From positions 1 through 64,000 of the forward strand of contig CAZWRK010000001.1 of the NCBI GenBank assembly GCA_964635875.1: a stretch of 64,000 nt of DNA. The letters run 5' to 3'. The notes beneath the pieces were generated by a model. It did no database searches and was not told the DNA's origin. It saw nothing but the letters and a program-made list of their open reading frames with translations. Positions 41,068 to 48,244 of this stretch are shown here, one piece after another (positions within the stretch are counted from its first letter, which is position 1; each line of letters starts with the position of its first letter). Position numbers and translations under genes: made by a program. This DNA is from CAZWRK01 sp964635875. GTDB lineage: Bacteria; Pseudomonadota; Gammaproteobacteria; Burkholderiales; Aquaspirillaceae.

Positions 41068-41409
41068 TTAGCACTGCTCGAGCGTAGCCGTCATCGAGCC
41101 CTTGCAGCCCTTGATGCTATGGTCTTTGCCGTAGGCGTGGACCTGCTCCTGCTTCATCTCGGCCGGCTCTTTGACCCCGGTGAAGATGATCGCGCGGCCC
41201 GTGTCCATGACCTCTTCGGCCAGCTCGAAGGCCTTCTTCTCCGGGATCTTAACGATCTCCTGGAGCATTTTCATGACGTACTCGACCGTATGGTCTTCGT
41301 CATCCCACAGCACGACGTTGTACCGCGGGGCGTAACCGCCGGGGGACTGGCGGTCCATCGTCGCTACGCCGCCGTCATCATCGGCGTAGGGCTTTTCAAA
41401 GGTGTTCAT
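41068..41409 (-). CDS. clpS: ClpS-like adaptor protein
   Basis: A 113-residue protein. After a 28-residue polar N-terminus (the segment that engages ClpA/ClpC in other ClpS proteins) comes the ClpS core: YNVVLWDDEDHTVEYVMKML, then KKAFELAEEVMDTGRAIIFT, then KQEQVHAYGKD and CKGSMTATLEQ. The DD near residue 35 belongs to the N-degron pocket. The pattern closely recalls ClpS proteins of planctomycetes and relatives (from memory). It could redirect host Clp protease toward or away from N-end-rule substrates. Confidence 0.88.
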   Translation of the reverse strand: MNTFEKPYADDDGGVATMDRQSPGGYAPRYNVVLWDDEDHTVEYVMKMLQEIVKIPEKKAFELAEEVMDTGRAIIFTGVKEPAEMKQEQVHAYGKDHSIKGCKGSMTATLEQC

Positions 41410-41411
41410 GG

Positions 41412-41594
41412 TTATTCGAAGAACGCGCTACCGAGAGTGAAAAGTACGGCCAAACCGAAAGCAACGATGCCGACGTACAGGATCAGGGGCGTCGGCTGAT
41501 TGTGTTTTTGGTGGTCGAGGCAATCGCCGCAGAGGCCGTCGTGCACCAAGCGTTCCTGACCACAGCCGCTGCAAAAGCTACGAATCACGCTCAC
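41412..41594 (-). CDS. Small zinc-ribbon membrane protein
   Basis: A 60-residue protein with CSGCGQ and CGDC near the N-terminus forming a four-cysteine zinc ribbon, and one transmembrane helix (LILYVGIVAFGLAVLFTLG). It precedes the ClpS-like gene by two bases. Confidence 0.75.
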   Translation of the reverse strand: MSVIRSFCSGCGQERLVHDGLCGDCLDHQKHNQPTPLILYVGIVAFGLAVLFTLGSAFFE

Positions 41595-41877
41595 GGGTCA
41601 CCTCACCTTCCATGGGATCATCATCCCGATCATACAGTCGACCGTTACGAAAACGATACGACTGCCAACCGGGTGTTATACGTCCGTAATTCTTCTGCGG
41701 ATCGGTCGGGTGTGCCTTCAATACCGGGTCGCGGAATTCGGCTAGACAGTCGCTGACCCTGGGGCCGGCGGCGGTGAAGCGGAACACAGCTTCGGCACTA
41801 GAAAACCCGTTAGCGATAGCGGTGTCAACTGCTTCGAGCGCCGCCACCAGTTGATCGCGTCGGATGCTGAATTCCAT
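41578..41877 (-). CDS. Hypothetical protein
   Basis: A 99-residue soluble protein (MEFSIRRDQLVAALEAVDTA) with an acidic tail. It overlaps the next gene by 17 bases and the upstream gene by 53 bases. No family is recognised. Confidence 0.65.
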   Translation of the reverse strand: MEFSIRRDQLVAALEAVDTAIANGFSSAEAVFRFTAAGPRVSDCLAEFRDPVLKAHPTDPQKNYGRITPGWQSYRFRNGRLYDRDDDPMEGEVTRERDS

Positions 41878-42100
41878 TCGGCATCTCCGTTACGCAGTTT
41901 CGGCAGAAAACCTGTCCGTCAGGTTGGAACCGCGGGATGTCGTCGCTGATGACGACCGGTTCGTCTTTGGCGATCGGTCGCTGGCAACCGTCGCAAGTGT
42001 CGTTTTCAGGGCACGCCCAGACCGGCGTTTCCCGGGGGAGATGGAAACGCCGGTCTGCGACGGCTACTAGGACGATGATTTGTCCCGGTGTCATGGGCAT
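41825..42100 (-). CDS. Zinc-finger hypothetical protein
   Basis: A 91-residue protein with CDGCQR and CRNC spaced as a treble-clef-like zinc site, preceded by a strand-rich segment (QIIVLVAVADRRFHLPRETP). The ATG overlaps the upstream TGA (TGATG). Confidence 0.7.
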   Translation of the reverse strand: MPMTPGQIIVLVAVADRRFHLPRETPVWACPENDTCDGCQRPIAKDEPVVISDDIPRFQPDGQVFCRNCVTEMPNGIQHPTRSTGGGARSS

Positions 42101-42762
42101 CAATCCAACAGCTCGAAATTCTGCGGTGGATTGTACACGAACGGCCGCGGGGCACTGCTGAACGGAGAAGGCACCTCCGTGGCCTTCGTCGGCTTCGCCG
42201 ATTCTTTGATATTATCGTCCAGCATCTTGATGAGTTGTCGCAACTGATTCGCGCTCAGATGTACGGCTTTGCCGTCCAAGTCGACCAGTTGAATTCCACC
42301 TTGATCGGCGGCAACCAATGCGGCAGTCAATCCATGGGACTTATTACCGGTCCCGTAGGCTCCTACAACGGCGACATCGCCGGCGCCGGGCACCTTTTGG
42401 CAGTAGATGGCTACTTGCGGTCGATGATTCGTGTTCAGCTCGCCGGGCGGCATCTTGTTGTTGAGCCATAGTCCGGTCGTACTACCACGCGTCGCCGTAG
42501 CGACATTTCCGCCGGGTCCGGCGAATCTCGCTTCCAGAGCTCTTACTCTCGCCAAGAGCTCATCCGTTTCGAGCTGCAGCGGGGCAAGGTGTTTGATCTG
42601 GATTCGCTGGACCACGTCCGCGGTCAATTCGTCGGCCGTAATCTGATCGACGGGTCCGGGCTGCTGCCCGGTCGCTGCGGACGGCACGATCGCCAGTACG
42701 GCGATCAGCACGAAGACAATGCGCAGTAAAGGCCCTGCGCGGCCGTTCGAGAAACTTCTCAT
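42100..42762 (-). CDS. Secreted or periplasmic protein
   Basis: A 220-residue protein with a signal peptide (LLRIVFVLIAVLAIVPSAAT, cleavage near GQQ). The mature part has a helical segment (LETDELLARVRALEARF) and a beta domain (RPQVAIYCQKVPGAGDVAVV; LVDLDGKAVHLSANQLRQLI). It resembles trimeric fibre-like collagen-free repeats only weakly. No family is recognised; export of a phage protein is notable. Confidence 0.7.
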   Translation of the reverse strand: MRSFSNGRAGPLLRIVFVLIAVLAIVPSAATGQQPGPVDQITADELTADVVQRIQIKHLAPLQLETDELLARVRALEARFAGPGGNVATATRGSTTGLWLNNKMPPGELNTNHRPQVAIYCQKVPGAGDVAVVGAYGTGNKSHGLTAALVAADQGGIQLVDLDGKAVHLSANQLRQLIKMLDDNIKESAKPTKATEVPSPFSSAPRPFVYNPPQNFELLD

Positions 42763-42804
42763 GAATCACCTCATGTGAGACTCGCAGTAAAAGCCCTGCG
42801 CGGC
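42722..42804. repeat. Pair of 22-base direct repeats
   Basis: CGCAGTAAAGGCCCTGCGCG at 42722 and CGCAGTAAAAGCCCTGCGCG at 42783 (each followed by GC) differ at one base. One copy encodes part of the signal-peptide gene and the other lies upstream of it, suggesting a local duplication or a protein-binding pair. Confidence 0.6.
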
Positions 42805-42878
42805 TATGCCTAATGCGAGAGCAGCTTACTACTCGCACGGTCGGCGACAAATAGGTCCTTCCAGTCGCTCGCAGCAGA

Positions 42879-43133
42879 CTATTGCAAACTCTTCACGGCA
42901 GCGATCTTACGCTCTCGACGTAAACGCTTAATGCGACGCTCTGTACGTAAAGCCTCGGAAAGGGTAAGCGACCCGCCAGACGTTACAAACTGGAACGGCA
43001 GGCGGGATCGGACGTACTTCGAGCCGCGGCCGGTAGCGTGTTGCCGAAGCCGCCGCGAGAGATTGTTCGTGATGCCACAGTACAAACTCTCGTCGGCGAG
43101 CTTCAGCAGATAAACGCAGTACGAACTAGACAC
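42879..43133 (-). CDS. GIY-YIG nuclease, YhbQ-like
   Basis: An 84-residue protein starting with a GTG that overlaps the upstream stop (GTGTCTAG). CVYLLKLADESLYCGITNNL is the GIY-YIG region, with Tyr and Gly-Ile in place, RRLRQHATGRGSKYVRSR supplies the catalytic Arg, and SEALRTERRIKRL contains the catalytic Glu. The size matches YhbQ-type single-domain enzymes. Role in a phage is unknown; repair or homing are options. Confidence 0.85.
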   Translation of the reverse strand: MSSSYCVYLLKLADESLYCGITNNLSRRLRQHATGRGSKYVRSRLPFQFVTSGGSLTLSEALRTERRIKRLRRERKIAAVKSLQ

Positions 43134-44184
43134 CGGCGGCGGCCGGCTGTTCAGCCTGCTTCGCGGCCTGGGCGTCGGCCGCGAGCTGAGCGCCCAGCGC
43201 ATTAGCCTGGGCGAGGATCAGCTCCACGCCCTTCTCGCCGAGATCGGCGACGAGCTTATACGCGGTCAGCAGACCGTCGTACTTGCCGGCAAGGAACTGA
43301 CCTTCCTGGGCCTCGTCGAGCGTGCCGACGATTTCGATCGTCGTGTGATTGTGAATCTGCAGCGATTCGATGTTCTTGAGCTGCTTCAGGTCCTGGACGA
43401 GGTTTTGCCGCATCGCGCCGATCTGCGCGAGAACCTGTTCGCCCGACAGATGGCTCGGCTGCGATTCGGCCTGGGCCTGTTGGTGCATCTGCCGTTCCTG
43501 CGAACCGCGGACGAGGTTCACCAGAGAACCGAGAGCGGCGCCGACCAGCTCCGAGATCGAGCCGTGACCTTCGACGGCCTCGGCCTTGATGTCGCTACCC
43601 TGCAGCACGTACTTGGGCGGATGTGCGTACGGGTAGACGTTCACGTTGTACGGACCGACCTTGGCCTGCCAGTGGCCGTTGCCGCAGTCACGCAACTGGT
43701 CGGGCGTAAGCCCGTAGTTGCCGGCCATGCTTTGGAACGCTGCGAAAGTAAAGTTCTGCATACCGTCTCCCTCGCAGTGTTGGCGCTGCGCCGCCTGCTG
43801 TGCGACGCTCTCCGGAGCCGCATCAGCGGATTGGGGAGCCGACGTCGTGTCGGCTTGTTGAGCGACCAACTGTACGTCGGTCGCAACGAATTGCAATCCG
43901 GTGACGATCGCCAGCAGCCCGGCGTCTACCGTCGGCCCGATGCTGGTCAGCACAAAACGACGCAGTACATATCGCTGCCCGCCAGCCGCAAGAACTTCAA
44001 GGTCTCGCTGCTGCGCCGCGTCGGAGTAAGTTTTCAAAAACGCGGTCAGTGATTCGGGCATACCGGTTACGGCAGCAATTTTTCCGACATGCCGAATCGG
44101 AGCTGCGGCGATCTGGGCGCTTTCCAGATCAGAAATACACAGGGCACGGGCGACAATCACACCGTCAAGATCGTGCAGATTCAT
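43126..44184 (-). CDS. Hypothetical protein with possible internal start
   Basis: A 352-residue protein starting at 44184 (MNLHDLDGVIVARALCISDL) through an ATGA overlap. The first 140 residues are alpha/beta, then Ala/Gln-rich. A second strong ribosome site (GAGGGAG) precedes an internal in-frame ATG at about 43763 (MQNFTFAAFQSMAGNYGLTP), so a shorter protein may also be made. The C-terminal 150 residues are helical (EQVLAQIGAMRQNLVQDLKQ; LLTAYKLVADLGEKGVELIL) and probably coiled. No family is recognised. Confidence 0.7.
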   Translation of the reverse strand: MNLHDLDGVIVARALCISDLESAQIAAAPIRHVGKIAAVTGMPESLTAFLKTYSDAAQQRDLEVLAAGGQRYVLRRFVLTSIGPTVDAGLLAIVTGLQFVATDVQLVAQQADTTSAPQSADAAPESVAQQAAQRQHCEGDGMQNFTFAAFQSMAGNYGLTPDQLRDCGNGHWQAKVGPYNVNVYPYAHPPKYVLQGSDIKAEAVEGHGSISELVGAALGSLVNLVRGSQERQMHQQAQAESQPSHLSGEQVLAQIGAMRQNLVQDLKQLKNIESLQIHNHTTIEIVGTLDEAQEGQFLAGKYDGLLTAYKLVADLGEKGVELILAQANALGAQLAADAQAAKQAEQPAAAGV

Positions 44185-44342
44185 GGGAGCGGTACCTGGA
44201 ATTCGAACCAGATCGTCGTCTCCACACGAGGCGGCTGACCCGGATCGGGTTGTTTGCTGACAATTTCGGGATGCGGGTCCATCAGCCGTGCCCAGATTTT
44301 CAAGAGCACCGCCAAGAGCCCGAGCCATTCTCGTCGAGTCAT
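44181..44342 (-). CDS. Small hypothetical protein with N-terminal hydrophobic helix
   Basis: A 53-residue protein (MTRREWLGLLAVLLKIWARL) with a hydrophobic amphipathic N-terminal helix and a Pro-rich tail. It is coupled to the alpha-CTD-like gene (TGATATG) and to the next gene (ATGA). Confidence 0.6.
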   Translation of the reverse strand: MTRREWLGLLAVLLKIWARLMDPHPEIVSKQPDPGQPPRVETTIWFEFQVPLP

Positions 44343-44343
44343 A

Positions 44344-44589
44344 TCAGCCGTCCGTGTTCTTATTAACTCGCCGTTTGAACCCGATCGCTTCCAGCGCTCG
44401 GTACACTTCTTCCAACGTCTTCTCGCCGAAGTTGTCGAATGCCAGCAGATCGCTGCGGTCTTTCTTCAGCAAGTCTTCGATCGTGAAGATGCCGTTCTCT
44501 TCGAGGCAATTCGTAGTCCGTACGCTCAGCGATAGCTCGGCCACGCTGAGCGCCAACTTGTCACGCAAAATACGATCTGCTTCGTCCAT
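44344..44589 (-). CDS. Stand-alone RNA polymerase alpha C-terminal-domain-like protein
   Basis: An 81-residue protein that is almost entirely an alpha-CTD: LSLSVRTTNCLEENGIFTIE, then RSDLLAFDNFGEKTLEEVYR. Compared with E. coli alpha, the DNA-contact positions are kept: Arg265 as Arg24, Asn268 as Asn27, Cys269 as Cys28, Gly296 as Gly55, Lys298 as Lys57, Glu302 as Glu61; Ser299 is Thr58. No alpha N-terminal domain is attached. In a phage with its own beta and beta' it may recruit polymerase to UP-like AT-rich DNA or compete for host activators. A 12-mer copy overlaps its last codons. Confidence 0.85.
   Translation of the reverse strand: MDEADRILRDKLALSVAELSLSVRTTNCLEENGIFTIEDLLKKDRSDLLAFDNFGEKTLEEVYRALEAIGFKRRVNKNTDG
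44356..44367 (-). repeat. Dispersed 12-mer GTTANTANNAAC, copy 8
   Basis: Minus-strand GTTAATAAGAAC inside the last codons of the alpha-CTD-like gene (Val-Asn-Lys-Asn), 13 bases before the next gene's start. Confidence 0.78.
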
Positions 44590-44632
44590 GAATTAACCCC
44601 GACAGAGTGCGGGAAGTATAACCAGCGATCCG

Positions 44633-44974
44633 TTAGATGGAAACTACGCGGGAGCGTTCACCGGCTGGCTGCTGCGTCACGACTGCGACGTAGTGCAGAT
44701 GAAAGCTCGCCTCCGGCAACACCGTCAGATACTGGCTGGTTTCGTGGATTACGATCCAGTCGCCCGGACTCACACGCCAGACGGAGCCGCTGTCGGTGAG
44801 GATCACTTCGGCGTCGTCGCCGCACGTGTACCGCAACGCGCCGGTCGGGGGATCGATACGCTCTTCGATCGTGCGGCCGCCCGGCATCACGTACGAGTAA
44901 ATCCGCGGGTGCGTCACCCCCGGATACCACTGGAAGGCCTCGAAATACTGCGGCTTGAGCTGGTACCGCGTCAC
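44633..44974 (-). CDS. Hypothetical protein with RxRVVxI tail
   Basis: A 113-residue beta-rich protein (MTRYQLKPQYFEAFQWYPGV). The middle, GDDAEVILTDSGSVWRVSPG, then DWIVIHE, resembles small phage proteins that bind NAD or other ligands. Such proteins often begin KPVVVEAFQW, but identity is uncertain. It ends SRVVSI. It lies 43 bases upstream of the alpha-CTD-like gene. Confidence 0.7.
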   Translation of the reverse strand: MTRYQLKPQYFEAFQWYPGVTHPRIYSYVMPGGRTIEERIDPPTGALRYTCGDDAEVILTDSGSVWRVSPGDWIVIHETSQYLTVLPEASFHLHYVAVVTQQPAGERSRVVSI

Positions 44975-45177
44975 GAGCGATCGTCCCAGGCGTTGAACCA
45001 GATGGCGTGCGGACCGTTGACCCGGTTCGTGTTGAAGTCATGGCCGGACCACGGCTCGCATTCGGCCATGGCCCGGCACCAGAGTTCGAATTGACTGATG
45101 TCGCAGACCTTGATGACGTACCAGTGGCAGTCGTCGTCTTGGATCAGCCGGTGGGGTTCGACATGCTGCTTACGCAT
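44971..45177 (-). CDS. Small hypothetical protein
   Basis: A 68-residue protein (MRKQHVEPHRLIQDDDCHWY) rich in His, Trp and Cys. It begins inside the last bases of the upstream gene (ATGCGTAA). No family is recognised. Confidence 0.65.
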   Translation of the reverse strand: MRKQHVEPHRLIQDDDCHWYVIKVCDISQFELWCRAMAECEPWSGHDFNTNRVNGPHAIWFNAWDDRS

Positions 45178-45541
45178 ACGCTTTGAGTCCCAGTTCTTCC
45201 AGGGCGTTGGTATCGAGCAGCACTTCGGCAGACTCGCCGTGCTGCATCGCCAATTTAGCCAGCGAACGGATTTTGCGGCATTCGTCGAGCTGCACGCTGT
45301 ACTGCTCGACGTACCAGCTGTCGTGCCAAGTGAAGCAGGCCTCGGCGCCCTTATCGTCGAGCGGCGGCAGCCACCGCTTGAACCAGCGGATAATCGGCAG
45401 GTTCCGCAAGTGCTCGCGGAACTCTTTGTGCTTGTTGATCCGCTCCGACAACCGTTGGCCCCGGGTGATTTCCAGTTTGTTGACCGCGGTTGTTGCCCGA
45501 TCGAAGACCTCACGGGCGGATAGACGGGTACTGGCAGGCAT
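45170..45541 (-). CDS. Hypothetical protein
   Basis: A 123-residue protein; the start at 45541 (MPASTRLSAREVFDRATTAV) follows the upstream TAA by two bases. It is mainly helical, with a Trp-rich motif (RWFKRWLPPLDD). No family is recognised. Confidence 0.7.
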   Translation of the reverse strand: MPASTRLSAREVFDRATTAVNKLEITRGQRLSERINKHKEFREHLRNLPIIRWFKRWLPPLDDKGAEACFTWHDSWYVEQYSVQLDECRKIRSLAKLAMQHGESAEVLLDTNALEELGLKAYA

Positions 45542-45543
45542 CG

Positions 45544-45774
45544 TTAGTCGCACCTATGGAGGAGATGGCGTAAATCAGCGTCGACTTCTTCGTCGTGTTC
45601 GGCGCAAATGCGGAACCCCAGAAAGGTCGCATCGCCGACCGGCTTGCCACAACCGGGAAAGCCGCATTGCCCTTGGTGGTTGCGAGCACGGGCGTCGGCC
45701 AGCGAATTGCCGGTACCGTCGCCCGGTTCAAGCCTAAACGTGGGCTGTAGTTTTCTCGGGGCTCCGTCCGTCAT
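45544..45774 (-). CDS. Small putative zinc-binding protein
   Basis: A 76-residue protein starting at 45774 (MTDGAPRKLQPTFRLEPGDG) with GGAGG five bases upstream. CGFPGCGK and CAEHDEE give a C-x4-C and Cys-His pair likely to bind zinc. Confidence 0.7.
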   Translation of the reverse strand: MTDGAPRKLQPTFRLEPGDGTGNSLADARARNHQGQCGFPGCGKPVGDATFLGFRICAEHDEEVDADLRHLLHRCD

Positions 45775-45794
45775 GTCCGCCTCCATGCGTTTGG

Positions 45795-45935
45795 TTAGCA
45801 CTCGCACTTGACCGGCGAGCCGTCCTGCGGTGCCGTCTGGCCCGGGATCGCCGGGTCGAATTCGAACGGATCGCACAACTGGTTGACGTCGATCGCCACG
45901 TGGAAATCGGAAGCGTCGCTGGGGCCGCCGCTCAA
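45795..45935 (-). CDS. Possible small protein with TTG start
   Basis: A 46-residue frame between two better-supported genes that reads like protein (SDASDFHVAIDVNQLCDPFE, ending KCEC). Only TTG is available as a start and no clear ribosome site precedes it, so the N-terminus is uncertain. Confidence 0.4.
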   Translation of the reverse strand: MSGGPSDASDFHVAIDVNQLCDPFEFDPAIPGQTAPQDGSPVKCEC

Positions 45936-45980
45936 ATAATGGAAAGTCGGATGTCCTAGCCGCTAAACGAACGCGCCGTA

Positions 45981-46190
45981 TTAGCGGCGTTCACCGCGGG
46001 GGTCCAGAATGCAGCGTTCTCCCAGCTCGCTCTCCCGCCCCATGGCGTCGAGCATGCCGTTCAGCCGGCTGCAAAGCCGCTGCTTGAGGGCGTCGTCGCT
46101 GTTGGCGAGCTTAACCATGTTGTGCAAGACCTGGGAAAGATTCTTATCGGTCAGCGGTTTGAACCGACCGAAATCGAGCGTGCGTGCCAT
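45981..46190 (-). CDS. Small hypothetical protein
   Basis: A 69-residue helical protein (MARTLDFGRFKPLTDKNLSQ) with AAGGA seven to ten bases before the ATG at 46190. No family is recognised. It follows a strong terminator and so starts a new transcription unit. Confidence 0.65.
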   Translation of the reverse strand: MARTLDFGRFKPLTDKNLSQVLHNMVKLANSDDALKQRLCSRLNGMLDAMGRESELGERCILDPRGERR

Positions 46191-46255
46191 GGGAACCGAC
46201 TTCCTTGAAGGTTGGAACGGGGGCATCCTAGCAATTCGCCCGAACGCGCCAATAG

Positions 46256-46297
46256 CTAAAGAAAAGCAGCAGGCCCGGGGCCGAAGCCCCGGGCCTG
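46256..46297 (-). terminator. Intrinsic terminator with UUCG tetraloop
   Basis: CAGGCCCGGGGC pairs perfectly with GCCCCGGGCCTG around a UUCG loop on the minus strand, followed by CTGCTTTTCTTT. It lies seven bases after the stop at 46304. One of the clearest terminators in the window. Confidence 0.85.
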
Positions 46298-46303
46298 TCG
46301 CCG

Positions 46304-46708
46304 TCACGAGCTAAGGGTACGCGATACGCGAGCATCCACAGCATCGATCGCGCGTCGCCGTAGCGACTTCCGGGGCGCTTTCGGCGCCTCGACACGGGTT
46401 TCGTAGGTCATCGTCGCTCCGCCACGGCCGGCGATCTTATCGACCTCGAACACCTCCATACCCTTCTTCGATTGCTTGCTGAGTACCAGCAACCGTCCGA
46501 GCTTGGTCGCACTGACGACCTCTTCCAACGCATGCAAGTACAATGCGAACTTGGTAATCGCGGCCGCACGTTTCTTACATGCCGTCGTTCCGCCGTCGCG
46601 GATAGCCGGCACATTGACGTTGTCGAGTTCTTTCAGGAACGTCCGTAGCTTGTTACGCGTCGGACGGCTGAGTCGCTGCAGGATCGGTTTGTCGTCTTTC
46701 TTCGCCAC
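46304..46708 (-). CDS. Basic hypothetical protein
   Basis: A 134-residue Lys/Arg-rich helical protein. The GTG start at 46708 has GGAG seven bases upstream, inside the previous gene, which it overlaps by 56 bases. The C-terminus (PRKSLRRRAIDAVDARVSRT) is strongly basic, compatible with nucleic-acid binding. No family is recognised. Confidence 0.7.
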   Translation of the reverse strand: MAKKDDKPILQRLSRPTRNKLRTFLKELDNVNVPAIRDGGTTACKKRAAAITKFALYLHALEEVVSATKLGRLLVLSKQSKKGMEVFEVDKIAGRGGATMTYETRVEAPKAPRKSLRRRAIDAVDARVSRTLSS

Positions 46709-46925
46709 GTGTCGTCTCCAGTTTCTCTCGGGCTAACTCGATGTCGGCACCGAGCCAACCTGCTTCAAAATCGTCGCTGCCGTCACCGTGCCGAATATCC
46801 AGCCCGGCAACGCGCGTCCAGTAACCCAACGAGAACGGTGCGGGTTGTCCGTACCAATCGTTGGGGATTTCCGCCCCAGTGATTCTGCGAACTAAGTCGG
46901 CAAGCTCGTTGGCGGATCCTCCCAT
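46653..46925 (-). CDS. Hypothetical protein
   Basis: A 90-residue protein (MGGSANELADLVRRITGAEI) with an acidic centre and a polar tail. It overlaps both neighbours (34 and 56 bases), a common arrangement in this gene block. Confidence 0.65.
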   Translation of the reverse strand: MGGSANELADLVRRITGAEIPNDWYGQPAPFSLGYWTRVAGLDIRHGDGSDDFEAGWLGADIELAREKLETTRGEERRQTDPAATQPSDA

Positions 46926-47302
46926 ATCATTTCCTTTTGGTTGTAAACCTTGAACGGGTGCCCGTCAGTCGGCTCCCATTCCCAATCTTTACCGGAATAC
47001 TGTCCGGCCTCGGGGCCGTACGGCGTGAGCCCGTCTACGATCGCCCCGCACGTCAAGCAGGCTTTACCGGGCCAGTACCAGCCGTCGGCGTAGTCGTTCC
47101 ACAGAATGACGTCCGTCGGCGGCTTACCGCACGTACATTTGGCATCGTTGTTATGCGGGGTTCGCCAGTGCTCGCTAACCAGCTTTCGTGTCGGCTGGAT
47201 GCGGTTGAGTACGACGTCACAAGTGCCGTTGTACTCAAAGAATCCGACGACCCGAAATTGCTCACCTTCCTGGACGATCACCTCGCCGTGCGCGTGTGAC
47301 AC
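46892..47302 (-). CDS. Zinc-binding hypothetical protein
   Basis: A 136-residue protein with a small N-terminal beta region (EQFRVVGFFEYNGTCDVVLN) and a CTCGK/CLTCG pair that should bind zinc, followed by a Trp-rich tail. No family is recognised. Confidence 0.7.
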   Translation of the reverse strand: MSHAHGEVIVQEGEQFRVVGFFEYNGTCDVVLNRIQPTRKLVSEHWRTPHNNDAKCTCGKPPTDVILWNDYADGWYWPGKACLTCGAIVDGLTPYGPEAGQYSGKDWEWEPTDGHPFKVYNQKEMIWEDPPTSLPT

Positions 47303-47909
47303 GTTTGCCTTTCGGTTTGGAGGTACGCTTCGGCGGCCGTGGATTATCCGGACCGCCCTCGATCTCGTTCCGTTTCTGTCGTGCAGCCCGCTTCGCCCGC
47401 CGCACGCCTTTGACGGCGGACTGCGCAGGTTCCGCCGGTTCAGACTTCAGCGAGTCGAGATGTTTCCGCAGCGACTCTTGGAAATTGCGATGGTATTCGA
47501 CGAACTCGTGCCGGTTGGCGAAGACTTCGTCGCTCTTGCCGAGTTCCTTCTGCTTGCGTGCAACCGCCGGATCGCGTGAGAGCTTTCCGGAGTTGTTCAT
47601 GCAGATCAGCGACCCGACGCATTGACGGGCTTCCCGGCAGGCATCTTCGTACGACATTCCGCCGGCCAGCTCAGTAGCAATCGCCAACTCGATCGGATCG
47701 TCGAGATCGAGCAGCCCGCCGTGATCGTCCGGCAGAGCGTCGTCGTGATGCAAGCGGTTCACATCCAGATGGCAGGGAAACTTCTGATCGTACTCGAACA
47801 CGATCGTGGTGATCTCCGCCGGATCAGAATGGCCGCCGATGTAGCCGGGCGGTGCCGTCTTACGGAACGGACACTCGCTGCACGGTTTAGGGCCTAGCTT
47901 AGAGTGCAT
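47262..47909 (-). CDS. DUF6283-like cysteine-rich protein
   Basis: A 215-residue protein. KPCSECPFRKTAPPGYIGGH, then FPCHLD and CVGSLICMNNSGKL, match a cysteine-rich family common in phages and mobile elements (DUF6283-like from memory), with probable metal or cluster-binding cysteines. The C-terminal 55 residues are strongly basic. Confidence 0.75.
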   Translation of the reverse strand: MHSKLGPKPCSECPFRKTAPPGYIGGHSDPAEITTIVFEYDQKFPCHLDVNRLHHDDALPDDHGGLLDLDDPIELAIATELAGGMSYEDACREARQCVGSLICMNNSGKLSRDPAVARKQKELGKSDEVFANRHEFVEYHRNFQESLRKHLDSLKSEPAEPAQSAVKGVRRAKRAARQKRNEIEGGPDNPRPPKRTSKPKGKRVTRARRGDRPGR

Positions 47910-48166
47910 GGCACGATTGTCCCGTAGGAGGCCCGCAGGCGGCTACGATCGAAGGCATACTCGCGAGCGTACCAGTATGCCGCCGCATGAGATGCCAGCG
48001 GACAAACCGGACGGCAACGACTTCGCTCAGGACAGTGACTTGCAAGACCATAATCGCCGAAACATTCGTTCGCGTTTGCGAGCTCCCGCAGCTCTCCGAT
48101 CGATAGACCGTTGAGCGCCACGACGGTTTCAGCCAGCGTTCGACGTTTCAGCTTCGCGAGCAACAT
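47894..48166 (-). CDS. Hypothetical cysteine-containing protein
   Basis: A 90-residue protein with a helical N-terminus (AKLKRRTLAETVVALNGLSI) and a Cys-rich middle (CFGDYGLASHCPERSRCRPV). It overlaps both neighbours. No family is recognised. Confidence 0.65.
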   Translation of the reverse strand: MLLAKLKRRTLAETVVALNGLSIGELRELANANECFGDYGLASHCPERSRCRPVCPLASHAAAYWYAREYAFDRSRLRASYGTIVPCTLS

Positions 48167-48236
48167 GCGCAGCCTCCGAAATAAAGCGTTCCTGGAACTT
48201 CCGTAAAGCGGCCTTGAGGGCGGGATCAGGAGTCAT
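48129..48236 (-). CDS. Small helical peptide
   Basis: A 35-residue peptide (MTPDPALKAALRKFQERFIS) with GAGGAG about 11 bases before the ATG. It overlaps the next gene by 38 bases. Confidence 0.5.
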   Translation of the reverse strand: MTPDPALKAALRKFQERFISEAAHVAREAETSNAG

Positions 48237-48244
48237 AGCCAAAC

